The position numbers and the translations under genes were made by a program. Shown here piece after piece: positions 54,620 through 64,000 of a stretch of DNA of 64,000 bases. Under the pieces are notes generated by a model. That model was not told where the DNA came from. It was given only the letters and a program-made list of their open reading frames with translations, and ran no database searches. Origin of the DNA: Bathynomus jamesi (Eukaryota; Arthropoda; Malacostraca; Isopoda; Cirolanidae). The DNA lies in assembly GCA_023014485.1 (NCBI GenBank), contig JAJOZX010012073.1, positions 45,786 through 109,785 of the forward strand. Reading direction: 5' to 3'. Numbering within the stretch: position 1 is the stretch's first letter; each line of letters opens with the position of its first letter.

Positions 54620-55355
54620 TCTTAACTGCCATTCTTTCTCATATCTTAAAAGGGACTACTTAGTTCCCATGTACGAATGACGTTTCTGCGATCCATTGAA
54701 GCTGTTTCCTTCGTCAAGTGGAAAATAAAGCAGCTTTGCATCATTTATAGTTATCATCATATAGGTACAGTTTCGGGAAAAAAGTTCGCCAAGAAACAAA
54801 ATTTCTAAAAAGTATAAAAAAAAAATTAAAAAATTAATTTATTACTGTAAAAAAATTAAAATCTCAAAAAAAAAAAACCACACATTGCATACACAATTAC
54901 ACATGCATTAACAAAATCTCATTTTCCAATGGATTGGAGTGAAAAGGCAGAAATAGCTTGGATGCGAAGAACAGAAGATAGGGCAGAAGAGAAACGGTAG
55001 AGATTAAAGCGCGCACATCCGTTCACACGCATCATGGTGGACCAGCAGAACCCCCCACCCCCACCCCCACCCCACATAGTTCAATTTCACACCTAAGCGG
55101 CCCTTCATACGTCATGCGTGGCGGCACTTCCAAGATTTATCAAGAAGAAAAAACCATCATTGCCAATTAGTAATTTTTGGTCCTTTTTAGAAATTTTTGT
55201 TTCTTGGCTAACTATTTTCCGTTCACTGTACGTACATATTCGTCATGTGTTACTTACATATTTATCTGGTGTATATTTCTTTCCTATAATCTTACGTATA
55301 TTATTATTATGAAAAATGTTGTGTGTATAATTATCAACCGTTGTTGTGTGCATGT

Positions 55356-55387
<32 letters not shown>

Positions 55388-55980
55388 TACATACACCTTA
55401 ATATACCCTACTTGGAAATGCATTCAATACATTCTTATTATTAATTATTAAAGGTTATAAAGCAGTGTTAATTTTATTTTATATTATTTATTAATTAAAT
55501 AATAATAATTATTATTTTTTAAACATTAATAATGTTTCAAAAATTTTTAATATATACGCATATATTAATACGTAATACTAATATATAAAATATATTATAT
55601 AAGGTTTTATTTAATTTAATTACTGTTAAAATATTTTCTTTGTTTATACAGTAATATTTTATTTATATAATAAATGTTTTAGACCTTAAAACAGGATTAG
55701 AGTAAAAGTATTTTCTAAAAAATATTTTATATGAAGTCAAAAGAAAAGCGTTTTTGGGTTAGCCATTTATCATAAAATACTTCAAAGTTGTCTGTGAATA
55801 AATTATTCTTAAACGTCTGTTTATAAAAGACTCGTTTTATTATTCCTCAAAAGTTTGAAAAATTCTTTATTACAAACTTTAATTCTTAAATGTTTTGCTC
55901 ATTATAAACCTTTTTCTCCAAAAACGAAAGTTATATTATCTTAAGTTAAAAGAAAAATGCATTTTTCACTCACTCTCTCC
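54620..55980. other. AT-rich intergenic stretch downstream of the Ig gene
   Basis: Contains a C-rich run (CCCCCCACCCCCACCCCCAC at 55052-55071), (TA)n at 55361-55382, and otherwise AT-rich DNA without recognisable ORFs. Confidence 0.6.
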
Positions 55981-55982
55981 AG

Positions 55983-56243
55983 GGATGGTGGTGTAGTGGT
56001 TAGCGTCGCTGACTACGAATCCATCGAGACCCGGTGATGGCAGCCGGCGCGCAGCAAAACCCAGCTGTTCATCCTTCCACACAATAAAGAAAGTGGTTGG
56101 TCGATAAAGGGTACCCTGGGTGGCCTAGACTCTGGGCTGCTGATGGGGCGTGGTTCGGATTCCAAGTTAAACTGTAGGTCTAAGGTGGAGTGAAAAGTTT
56201 GACCTTCGTCAGAATGAACAATTCGGGCGGAAACTAACCAAAG
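55983..56243 (+). mobile_element. Two-headed tRNA-derived SINE, copy 1
   Basis: The first tRNA-like unit has A box TGGTGTAGTGGTTAGCG (55989-56005) and a damaged B box (CGAGACCCGG). A second unit follows: GGGTGGCCTAGACTCTGGGC (A box region) with GTGGTTCGGATTCCAA (B box, 56150-56165). The shared tail AGTTAAACTGTAGGTCTAAG comes next. Length about 260 bp. Confidence 0.8.
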
Positions 56244-56275
56244 GTGTGTGTGTGTATATATATATTTTTTTTTTT

Positions 56276-56482
56276 TAATTGGGGTTGTTTAACCTCCTTC
56301 GCAACATCTAAGGTCATATGACGGAGGGGACCTACAACTTTACGTGGGGTCCGAACCAAGGGTCGCTACATAATCTGGGCGCAGAAGACGGTCTCCCATC
56401 CAACTACTACCCAGACCCAATGTCGCTTCCCTTCGCTGATCTCCGGGAAGCAGTGTTGCGACATTGGCCACGACGTAGCCCA
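56276..56482 (-). mobile_element. 5S rRNA-derived SINE, copy 2
   Basis: Minus strand: GGAGATCAGCGAAGGGAAGC, GACATTGGGTCTGGGTAGTA, GTTGGATGGGAGACCG match the 5S rRNA promoter region (A box, IE, C box) in order and spacing. A 3' part with GGTTCGGACCCCACGTAAAG and a terminal T-run (A-tail) follows. Best-conserved 5S head of the three copies. Confidence 0.85.
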
Positions 56483-56508
56483 TATATATATATATAATGG
56501 AAGTTATA

Positions 56509-57386
56509 TAGGGTGGGTAAAAAAAGTAACCCCTTAGAGGTAAACTGTCATATTAAAAAAAGTAAGGAGACTAGAGCTCCCAAACTTCATAGATGCTTAC
56601 CTTATCATGTTGTTCGTCTTAATTGAGAAGATGCTCGATGTGTCCCCCTTCCTGCTCAACGCAGGCCTCCAAACGTGGACGCCACTGATCAATACACCTG
56701 TTTACATATCGTTGAGACACCTTCTCCCAGCTGAGCAGAATTTTTTCGCGTAGTTCATCTATGTCTCTTATATTGGTACCAGGGATGTAAACTTTGGACT
56801 TCAGGGCTTCCCAAACACCATAATCTAGTGGTGAAAGATCGGGGCTACTAGCCGGCCACATATTGGGTTTGATGAAATCTGGTGTTTCGTTCTCAAGGAA
56901 TGTGACAGTTTGGCGTGCTCTGTGAGCAGGGGCTCCATCTTGTTGGAAAGTATATCTTTCACACTAATTCGTAATATCAGTTAGATAGAGTGAAAGATAT
57001 ACTTGAAAACGAAACACCGGATTTCATCGAACCCAATATGCGGCCGGCTAGTAGCCCCGATCTTTCACCACTAGATTATGGTGTTTGGGAAGCCCTGAAG
57101 TCCAAAGTTTACATCCCTGGTACCAATATAAGAGACATAGATGAACTACGCGAAAGAATTCTGCTCGGCTGGGAGAAGGTGTCTCAACGATATGTAAACA
57201 GGTGTATTGATCAGCGGCGTCCACGTTTGGAGGCCTGCGTTGAGCAGGAAGGGGGACACATCGAGCATCTTCTCAATTAAGACGAACATGATAAGGTAAG
57301 CATCTATGAAGTTTGGGAGCTCTAGTCACCTTACTTTTTTTAATATGACAGTTTACCTCTATGGGGTCACTTTTTTACCCACCCTG
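56509..57386. mobile_element. Second foldback mariner: inverted 3' halves of an unrelated family
   Basis: The termini (C/T)AGGGTGGGTAAAAAA are inverted and flanked by TA (56507-56508, 57387-57388). The left arm codes on the minus strand (56861-56619) and the right arm on the plus strand (57032-57280) for the same mariner C-terminal segment: ASSPDLSPLDYGVWEALKSK, IPGTNIRDIDELRE and EACVEQEGGHIEHLLN. The left arm alone keeps part of the second-Asp motif (QQDGAPAHRARQTV, about 56890-56950). No N-terminus in either arm. Confidence 0.9.
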
Positions 57387-57414
57387 TATATATGGAGAAA
57401 GTGGGTGAAAGATG

Positions 57415-57460
<46 letters not shown>

Positions 57461-57483
57461 ATGTATGTGTGTGTGTGTGTGTT
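57415..57483. repeat. (TA)n(TG)n microsatellite
   Basis: TA run to about 57457 followed by TG repeats to 57481. Confidence 0.9.
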
Positions 57484-57485
57484 TA

Positions 57486-57720
57486 CAGGAATCTGTGTAT
57501 CTAGGGATTTCATGAAATCCCTAAAGTGTTCAGGGATTTCATGTAAGGTTAAGTCGTGATATTTTCGTTAGTTTTAACGAAAATATCACGGACTTAACCT
57601 AATCAAACGTCAAGGGCGTACAGTTGATCTAACCGTGCATTCAATAATTTTCCCGTAGGTTTAACGAAAATGTCACGACTTAACCTTACATGAAATCCCT
57701 AGTTACACAGATTTCCTGTA
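57486..57720. mobile_element. MITE with about 70-bp inverted termini containing the hairpin core
   Basis: TTACAGGAATCTGTGTATCT at the left pairs with the inverse of TTACAGGAAATCTGTGTAAC at the right. Both sides continue with CTAGGGATTTCATG and GGTTAAGTCGTGA. The centre has CATGAAATCCCTAAAGTG, AACGAAAATATCACGGACTT and CGTCAAGGGCGTACAGTTGA, the dispersed hairpin core. No coding sequence. Confidence 0.8.
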
Positions 57721-57739
57721 ATATATATATATTCAAATT

Positions 57740-58399
57740 ACACAATGGTTGTGCATTCTAACTGGAAATGCCTGCATTAGTTTTTTGCGTTTCCTTTCCC
57801 CATATATATATATACATATATACACACTGTATATAATATCCCCATTTGCCTTTCCAGTTATTAACGAAGATGATATTTCGCTTTGTCGTGGAATGACCAC
57901 TATTTGCTCTCGACAATAATGATGATTGGTGCACACAGGAATAACGACAGTTATACATTCTGTACTTTTATTAATTAAATTTTGAATATGTCTAGTTGTA
58001 CTCTTTTTAAAGAGTCTTCAGCGAAGAGTCGGTCATTCAGCCCCGTTTTGTTTGTTTATCAGTTGAGGATGAAATTGAAACAATAGAAGTTCCATTCTTC
58101 TTCTCTTATGCGAGTTGGTCAATGTTTGTCCGCCTTTTGAGTTTTTTCCAAATTCGCAGCTCATCCGCCCATTAAGTGCCAAGGCGAGAATTCTCGTGGC
58201 ACCATTCTCTTTCAGCGCTTCCATGACCGGAGGGAATGTGGTGGCACTAGAACAAACGAGAGGAATAATGGGAGGCGAGATTGAAACTGCGAGGGGAGAT
58301 TGGAAGAAGGTTTCTCGAGGGGAAGGATAAAGCTGACCCAAAGAGAAGAGATTGAAACCTCGTAATAATGGAGTTTCGGTGTGCGAGATCATTCGTACA

Positions 58400-58440
<41 letters not shown>

Positions 58441-58620
58441 GTTTATTTATTTTCATAGTCAGCTTGCCTACGCTCATCTAAGAACATTTTGTCTGATGTT
58501 ATTATTTTTAAAAAAACGTCTTAGGCGATGTGTTACAATCTTATTTTCTGCTTTCATTTATGCATCTGATAAGTGGTTCTAAACTCTTTTAAACTTTTGC
58601 TTAACAACGACAAATTTGTA
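57740..58620. other. Stretch without recognised genes
   Basis: Holds (TA)n at 57800-57822, (TC)n at 58403-58438 and a mildly GC-rich part (58090-58330) with open frames on both strands but no domain or convincing splice signals. Confidence 0.5.
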
Positions 58621-58640
58621 TTTGCTATAAGTTGATATGC

Positions 58641-58687
<47 letters not shown>

Positions 58688-58694
58688 TATATAT

Positions 58695-58988
58695 AACCTT
58701 TCGTTAACCTTTAGTTAGCTTCCGCCCGAATTGTTCATTCTGACGAAGGTCAAGCTTTTCACTCCACCTTAGACCTACAGTTTAACGTGGAATCCGAACC
58801 ACGCCCCACCAGCAGCCCAGCGTCTTAATCACTAGGCCACCCAGGGTACTCATTTATCTACCAACCACTTTAGTGTGTGGAAGGATGAACAGCTGGGTTT
58901 TGCTGCGCGCCGGCTGCCGTCAGCGGGTCTCGAACCCGGGGCCGATGGATTCGTAGTCAGCGACGCTAACCACTACACCACCGAGGCA
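58695..58988 (-). mobile_element. Two-headed tRNA-derived SINE, copy 2 (best preserved)
   Basis: Minus strand: GGTGGTGTAGTGGTTAGCGT (A box) and CGGGTTCGAGACCCG (B box in a perfect T-arm hairpin) form the first tRNA-like head. GGGTGGCCTAGTGATTAAGA (A box) and GTGGTTCGGATTCCACG (B box) form the second. The tail ACGTTAAACTGTAGGTCTAA is followed by the part shared with copy 1 to CGGGCGGAAGCTAACTA. Confidence 0.85.
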
Positions 58989-59035
58989 CATATATATATA
59001 TAATATATATATATATATATTATATATATACACGG
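58960..59035. repeat. (TA)-rich DNA
   Basis: TA repeats at 58989-59030, next to the SINE. Confidence 0.85.
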
Positions 59036-59301
59036 TATATTTATTAACCGGGTGGAGAATTTCACTCAACAATTCTTGGCATGAAGGTAGGATATACTAC
59101 ACTACAGTATAATACCCTAAGGCCAAAGGCATAATTTCCCAAAGTGAAAGCTTTGCATCCATTAGCATACTAAAAGAAAAATATATTGTAATAGCATTAG
59201 AGGTAATTTAAAATTCTAAAAACGTATTTTCAGTCAAATTAATGAGCAGAAAGATATATATTGCCCTCGAAAAAAAAACCCACTAATAGACAGAGTTTAT
59301 T

Positions 59302-59344
59302 TCCACAACAGTTTCGATGCCCACTGGCATCCTCCTCAGGTGGA
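59302..59344 (-). ncRNA. Hammerhead-like motif, second family, left copy
   Basis: Minus strand: stem I UCCAC/GUGGA, core CUGAGGA, stem II GAUGCC-AGUG-GGCAUC, GAAA, CUGUU. One extra G separates the core from stem II. Confidence 0.45.
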
Positions 59345-60272
59345 TACAGAAAAACGAATGAACCAAAATAAGAGGGAAAAACAGTCCAGGGACCGACTGT
59401 TAAGAAATTCGCACCTAGGTTAGATCCCATTCTCCCGACACCGGAAGGGCATTTTCATTACAGGGACCCGCTTATAAGTACATTCGCACAAATTTAAAAC
59501 TATATCTTCCTGTTCTAAACATACAGATTCTATTATTTTTTTTACATTTATTAAATTTATTACATTTAATATTGCATTATTATTTGGTTTATAGAGAACT
59601 TATAAACCGAAAAATAATGGAATAATGGAAGTAATAAATGTGGAAATAAATATAAATGCAACAGATGTAATAATAAAGGTAATATTCTAAATTTAATAAT
59701 TAGGGTAAAGGTAATAATAATAAATGTTAAAAAAAAAAAATGTAAATGCAATAACAAATGCAGTAATTATGTCAAAATATTAGAATCTGTATGTATAGAA
59801 CAAGAAGATAGTTTTAATTTGTGCGAATGTACTTATAAGCGGGACCCTGTAATAAAATGCCCTTCCGGTGTCGGGAGAACGGTATCTAACTTAGGTGCGA
59901 ATTTCTCAATGGTCTCTGGATTGTTTCCTTCTCGCCTTTTTCATTCGTTTTTCGGTTTATAAGTTCTGTATAATAAACAACAATGTAATAACCAATGTAA
60001 TAATAAATTTATAATTTCTGTTATAAATAATAATGCAATATTAAATGTAATAAATTTAATAATGTAATAATTATGTAAAAAAATAATAGAATCTGTATGT
60101 TTAGAACAGGAAGATAGTTTTAAATTTGTGCGAATGTACTTATAAGCGGGTCCCTGTAATGAAAATGCCCTTCCGGTGTCAGGAGAATGGGATCTAACCT
60201 AGGTGCGAATTTCTTAACGGTCGGTCCCTGGACTGTTTTTCCCTCTTGTTTTGGTTCATTCATTTTTCTGTA

Positions 60273-60315
60273 TCCACCCGAGGAGGATGCCAGTGGGCAT
60301 CGAAACTGTTGTGGA
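60273..60315 (+). ncRNA. Hammerhead-like motif, second family, right copy (core mutated)
   Basis: Same layout as 59302-59344: TCCAC (60273-60277), CCGAGGA in place of CTGAGGA, stem II GATGCC/GGCATC (60286-60301), GAAA (60302-60305), GTGGA (60311-60315). The U-to-C change in the core would be expected to abolish cleavage. Confidence 0.45.
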
Positions 60316-60396
60316 AATAAACTCTGTCTATTAGAGTGGGTTTTTATTTTCATATTTTGACTTTCACGTTGAAAAAAATGAAGTTTTTTGCATTTA

Positions 60397-60840
60397 TATT
60401 GCCCTCTTTATAGTCCGGAATATCGACAGTCCGGCACTTTGCAATTGTGACATAGCTCTCAACTTCGGCACTTTTCAATTGTGACATAGCTTTGAAGTCC
60501 GGCACCTCGTAATAAACCGTTAAGGTCCACCGCTGGTAAATATAAAACCTTCGCCAATGAATGCCATAAATGACTATTCCTCCGCCCCCCCAAATGGAGA
60601 TGCCCAACCAATGGAAGAGATCCGGGAAGGGAAAGACAGAGGGTCTTGCCAACTTTTTTAATTAAGCTGATCAAAGTGCTCTGAAACAGATCGGTAACAG
60701 CACCAGTGTTGGCTCTTGCGAATTATTAACAGGGGTGTAGCAGACTGTAAGAGGGGAGGGGCGCACTTAGTACGGAAAATTTACTAGTCCGGTATGCCTC
60801 CGGAACCAATCATGCCGGACTTGAGTGAGGCTAGTGTATA
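60397..60840. mobile_element. Possible Tigger-like MITE
   Basis: TAGTCCGGAATATCGACAGT at the left and CATGCCGGACTTGAGTGAGG at the right are loosely inverted GTCCGG-type ends. A segment TTGTGACATAGCT..TCCGGCAC is duplicated inside (60440-60510). Weak support. Confidence 0.3.
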
Positions 60841-61061
60841 TATATATATATATATATATACGTATATATGTGTGTAGTAGGAAAAAAATATCACCAATTA
60901 GTAATTTTTTGCTTTCCAGAAAATTTTGTTTGTAGGAGAATTTTTTTCCAAAACTACATCACTATTTGCAATACATGGTATTTATTTATTTATTTATTAA
61001 CAGTATCCAAAAAAGAAATCAGGAAGGGAAGGAAGCGTGAGACTGAAAACGATTTGGGGGT

Positions 61062-61196
61062 TGGATCACCCTCCTCACGAAGACCTACTGCTTAACGTGG
61101 AATTTGAACCACGAAATTCCAAAGTTCTCACCTGGACTCGATCTCACGATCTCCAGATCAGCAGCCCAGCGTCTTAACCCTAAGGCTACCCAGGTA
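61062..61196 (-). mobile_element. tRNA-derived SINE, partial copy 3
   Basis: Minus strand: CTGGGTAGCCTTAGGGTTAA (A box), GATCGAGTCCAGG (B box), then GTGGTTCAAATTCCACGTTA and AGCAGTAGGTC, the tail module shared with the other SINEs. It corresponds to the second head plus tail of copies 1 and 2. Confidence 0.75.
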
Positions 61197-61349
61197 GATG
61201 TGAAAATAGCAAACTGCGATAGGATATAAAGTGCAACATATAGTAACTGTATTACTCTTTGGAACATATCTCTTCAAATTTTCCTAAGCTAACCTAATCT
61301 AGTCACTATAATTCAGATTAGTTTACTTAATTCGATATAACTTAATATT

Positions 61350-61402
61350 TAAAACACACACACACATGCACACACACGCACACACACACACACACACATA
61401 TA
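61350..61402. repeat. (CA)n microsatellite
   Basis: Imperfect CA run. Confidence 0.9.
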
Positions 61403-61770
61403 TCCATCCATCGCCATCCATCGTGTTCTGCTTAAATAAAAATTGCTTCTCAATAACCCTTCATGCAATAACCCTTCGTGCTTGAAAAACAAAACCAACC
61501 ATCGATCTAAATGTCTTGCCGAAAGACGCAGATCAGATTCAGTTTTTGTTATACATGGTTCGGTGGTCAGTTGTAACAATTTTGACAGTATAGAGATAAC
61601 TTCTTTTTTTTATATAACGGGAACGGGACCCAGTGATATATTCTTTCAATAAGGGGGGCAGTTGCTGGAAAGAATACAGTGGAGAAAAGAACTACATCAA
61701 GGGGAATATGCTGTCACAACAGTGTCGTTGACGACAAACGATGAAAAATGGTGAGTGTAGCTTTTACATA

Positions 61771-61862
61771 CAGAGTGGCCACAAAGTCCCTTTGCAGTGA
61801 AATATCAGCATATCTGTATATTGCCTTTGTTTTTTATGCAAAGGGACTTTGTGTCCACCCTG
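61771..61862. mobile_element. 92-bp mariner-type MITE
   Basis: The ends CAGAGTGGCCACAAAGTCCC and the inverse of CAGGGTGGACACAAAGTCCC (about 26 bp) are flanked by TA (61769-61770, 61863-61864). Only about 40 bp lie between them. Confidence 0.85.
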
Positions 61863-62474
61863 TACTAATATAATATGTCGATATGAAAAAAAGAAAGTGT
61901 CGTGGTTTTACGAAAACGAAAAACTGGAAACCTTTTTTTTTTTTTATGTTCCTTCGTTCGTATTGTATTTACCGTGAGTGTTAATTATATTATCTATTCT
62001 TTACAGTGAAATTTTCAAAAGGTCATTAAATATATTGGTCTCGATCTAAATTGCCTACTCGATATTTCGCTCGACACTAATAAACGTTTGTATTTCAGTT
62101 GCTAAATGAAAATTTTTTTTTTCAAGGTCATAATGATAGAGTTCCAACACGACTAATCTAAATAATTCCCTTTTAAAATTTTTAAACCATAACTAATTTA
62201 ATTTTAAATTAAACTTAACTGTTAATTCCATTCAGGATGTTAATATATTAACTCAATTAAGTATTAAATGCTTTTAAAATGTATTTATACGAATTAAGCT
62301 CCGTGGGGATGGTTGACGGGAGTCTAGATTAATTATCTTGTTACTTCAGAATAAAATAGTTTATTTTTAAATTTTCATTAAAGTTAAAAAAAATTTGAAT
62401 TCCGGTAAAATGAAACTCGAGTCAACATTTTCAAAAAAAAAACAAAAGTTTAATTATTAAAATAGGAAAAACGG

Positions 62475-62988
62475 CTATTTTAGCGTCCCAAATTATTCAA
62501 TCAACCAAAAATAAACGAATAGCGTCCCAAATTATTCAATCAACCAAAAATAAATGAATAGCGTCCTAAATACAAGCAATTGGCGAATGTGTATATTTAG
62601 TCACTTCCTAACATGTACGATAGTGCAGTATCCTGTGTGATATATTTGGCTGTGTATTAAAAATGAATGCTCACATTTTTGGTAAAAGTTGCTTAAAATT
62701 AATCGAAACCTATGTGAAAATTATTGAATGCCCGATTAGGTCAACTGTACGCCCTTGACGATTGGTTAGGTTAAGTCGTGATATTTTCGTTTAAACTAAC
62801 AAAAATATCACGACTTAACCTAAGCAATCGTCAAGGGCGTACAGTTGGCCTAACCGGGCATTCCAGCCATATTTTCTCATAAGAAATCAACAAAAATGAT
62901 TCATCAAAACAAAGCTAATGCTGTTAAATAATTTGGGAAGCTATTTGTTTATTTCTGGCTGGTTGAATAATTTTGGACGCCAAAATAG
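62475..62988. mobile_element. Element with long imperfect inverted ends and central hairpin
   Basis: CTATTTTAGCGTCCCAAATT at the left matches, inverted, CTATTTTGGCGTCCAAAATT at the right, and similarity continues about 65 bp. The left arm has a tandem duplication of AGCGTCCCAAATTATTCAAT. The hairpin core 62726-62863 is in the middle. No target duplication identified. Confidence 0.65.
62726..62863. repeat. 138-bp hairpin, complete copy of the dispersed core
   Basis: GAATGCCCGATTAGGTCAAC at the left and GTTGGCCTAACCGGGCATTC at the right are inverted; inner parts are CTGTACGCCCTTGACGATTG and GGTTAAGTCGTGATATTTTC with their inverses. The arms are about 65 bp around a small AAAC-type loop. Confidence 0.9.
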
Positions 62989-63200
62989 GATATTGCCTCG
63001 TGGACACCAAATTTCCAGCTATTTTATGTTACACTAGGTTAGGTTGTCGTTCTAGGTTGGTTAGTTGTTTTCTACGTCACCACTTTTCGGGCACTTGGGG
63101 GTCTAAAAATCAGGTGTCCCCTAAACTTAATATCTTCTTTGTCGTTTCTTCTCAGTTTGCCATCCTCAGTAACAAAAAGTGCAATTTACAAAATTTTGCC

Positions 63201-63392
63201 GGGGCTACATCGTAAAACTGTTACCCGTCAATCAGTGAAGTTAAGCGACATTGGGTCTGGTTTTTAGATGGAGTGGACCGTCCCTGCGCCCAGACTATGT
63301 AGTGATCCGTGATTCGAATTCCACGTAAAGCTGTAGGTCCCCTCCATCATATGACGTTAGATTTTGCAAAGGAGATTAAACAACCCCATAAT
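63201..63392 (+). mobile_element. 5S rRNA-derived SINE, copy 3
   Basis: ATCAGTGAAGTTAAGCGACA, TTGGGTCTGG and AGATGGAGTGGACCGTCC follow the 5S order; then GATTCGAATTCCACGTAAAG, CTGTAGGTCCCCTCCATC and TTAAACAACCCCATAATTAC as in copy 2. Confidence 0.8.
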
Positions 63393-63394
63393 TA

Positions 63395-63800
63395 CATTAA
63401 CATTACAATATTTTGCTTAATAATATCACTCTCATAGCTTACAAATCTACAGAAATTGTTTAAGAAATAAATTAAAGGAACTAATAAATGTTACATTTTA
63501 TCTTAATTCATCAAAATATCTAATCAAAATAAGTAAAAAAAAAACTTTTCCTTGCGTTTTCATCAATTTTCCCTGCGTTTTCATCATCCATTTGTTTCCT
63601 TTTTTTTACAGTGAACTTCTAAAATTTCCAGAAATAATAATGATAATAATTTTATATTTATACATTTTATATAATAATGGCAGTGTACTTTCAAATGATG
63701 TTTCTTAACATTTTTCTTCTATTTGACACGTGTTTTACATAAATCAAAGTTTTTATATGGTAAAATCTAAACTTTTATATCTTAATTCTCTCTCTCTCTC
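63395..63800. other. AT-rich stretch without recognised features
   Basis: No ORF or repeat boundary recognised; a short (TC)n run at 63788-63804 precedes the next element. Confidence 0.6.
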
Positions 63801-63803
63801 TCT

Positions 63804-64000
63804 CAGGTCATCCCATAAGTAATGTCGTTTTTACGATAGATTAAGTTTAAACTAGTCCTACTCGGTTTAAGCATAATTTTCCGAAGGTTATATCTAAGAG
63901 GAATCTATCGTGTTTCGCGCTACATACTTTACAGACTTTGAACAGTGAAGACGTGTGTTTTGCTCTTATGTGAACCCCTCTAAACATGGCGGTATCAGAA
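63804..64000 (+). mobile_element. Possible 5' end of a mariner element, cut by the window end
   Basis: CAGGTCATCCCATAAGTAAT (63804) resembles a mariner terminal repeat, and an ATG at 63986 opens the frame MAVSE after about 180 bp of leader, the usual layout of SETMAR-type mariners. The rest lies outside the window. Confidence 0.45.

Larger units (their letters stand above)
59272..60346. mobile_element. Inverted-repeat element with hammerhead-like ends (Penelope-type, tentative)
   Basis: Arms 59272-59535 and 60088-60346 are inverted copies (TAGACAGAGTTTATTTCCAC .. ATACAGATTCTATTA). A third, partial copy in the right-arm orientation lies at 59780-59960. Between them are simple TAATAA-type repeats. 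No ORF. The inverted terminal organisation and motif resemble the Penelope-like element at 47.5-49.7 kb. Confidence 0.5.

Noticed and set aside
56276..56482. 5S rRNA gene
   Set aside because: Only the internal-promoter part of 5S is present, fused to an unrelated SINE body with an A-tail; the two ends of 5S rRNA are missing.
58090..58330. Possible exon in a mildly GC-rich stretch, open on both strands
   Set aside because: No recognisable domain, no paired splice sites and no start context; it lies downstream of the Ig gene's stop and polyadenylation signal.
58925..58985. tRNA gene on the minus strand
   Set aside because: A and B boxes and a T-arm are present, but the acceptor stem does not close and the unit is part of a repeated SINE.

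Overview
The window is eukaryotic, intron-containing and very repeat-rich, most like an arthropod genome and probably a decapod crustacean. The pointers are long (TA)n, (GA)n and (TG)n arrays, interstitial AACCT-type telomere-like motifs, and a dense mix of LINE, Penelope-like, mariner/Tc1, hAT, pogo/Tigger, CACTA-like, Helitron-like and SINE copies. There is no operon structure and no intact tRNA or rRNA gene. The species call is inference from composition and repeats only.

One host gene can be supported: the 3' part of an immunoglobulin-superfamily cell-surface gene on the + strand, 35634-54509. Seven exons have matching splice phases: 35634-35806, 36611-36773, 44614-44736, 50238-50387, 52133-52276, 52439-52620 and 54216-54509. 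One further candidate exon lies at 50853-51056. They encode two ordinary Ig domains, a lone half-Ig module, and an atypical last Ig-like domain that has lost the usual F-strand cysteine, followed by a hydrophobic C-terminus. The 5' end (signal peptide, first domains) is not seen and probably lies outside the window.

Everything else is transposable elements, often nested. 1-2470: jockey-like LINE (-). 4815-5510: second LINE (-). 5779-6786: hAT remnant with perfect 8-bp target duplication. 8135-8554: mariner MITE carrying a foldback element with its own perfect 8-bp duplication. 10081-13310: a mariner split by a 2.35-kb element (10259-12612) that is itself split by another mariner (11672-12428). 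16917-18301: foldback mariner. 18363-21471: nearly full-length RTE-type LINE with 18-bp target duplications. 21697-23943: best copy of the uncharacterised DDE-like family, with a heat-shock-type promoter. 24612-28351: Helitron-like insertion whose empty site is preserved at 16854/16855. 29900-31437: a mariner deletion derivative, a 5S-derived SINE and LINE scraps. 31730-34520: Tc1 element with long terminal repeats beside a Tigger-like element. 38688-41051: hAT-like element. 47543-49700 and 53520-54040: Penelope-like elements with GIY-YIG remnants and hammerhead-like motifs. 55983-63392: tRNA- and 5S-headed SINEs, a second foldback mariner and several MITEs.

The most interesting items are: (1) the multicopy protein family at 10.7, 14.2 and 22.1 kb, which I propose is a CMC/CACTA-type transposase, one copy having a four-box heat-shock element plus TATA and Inr; (2) hammerhead-ribozyme-like folds at Penelope-type ends; (3) one hairpin sequence found in four unrelated contexts; (4) a core module shared by SINEs with different heads; (5) two unrelated mariners that both became inverted duplications of their 3' halves. 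Boundaries given with target duplications are read directly from the sequence; family names are from motif recognition, without database searches.
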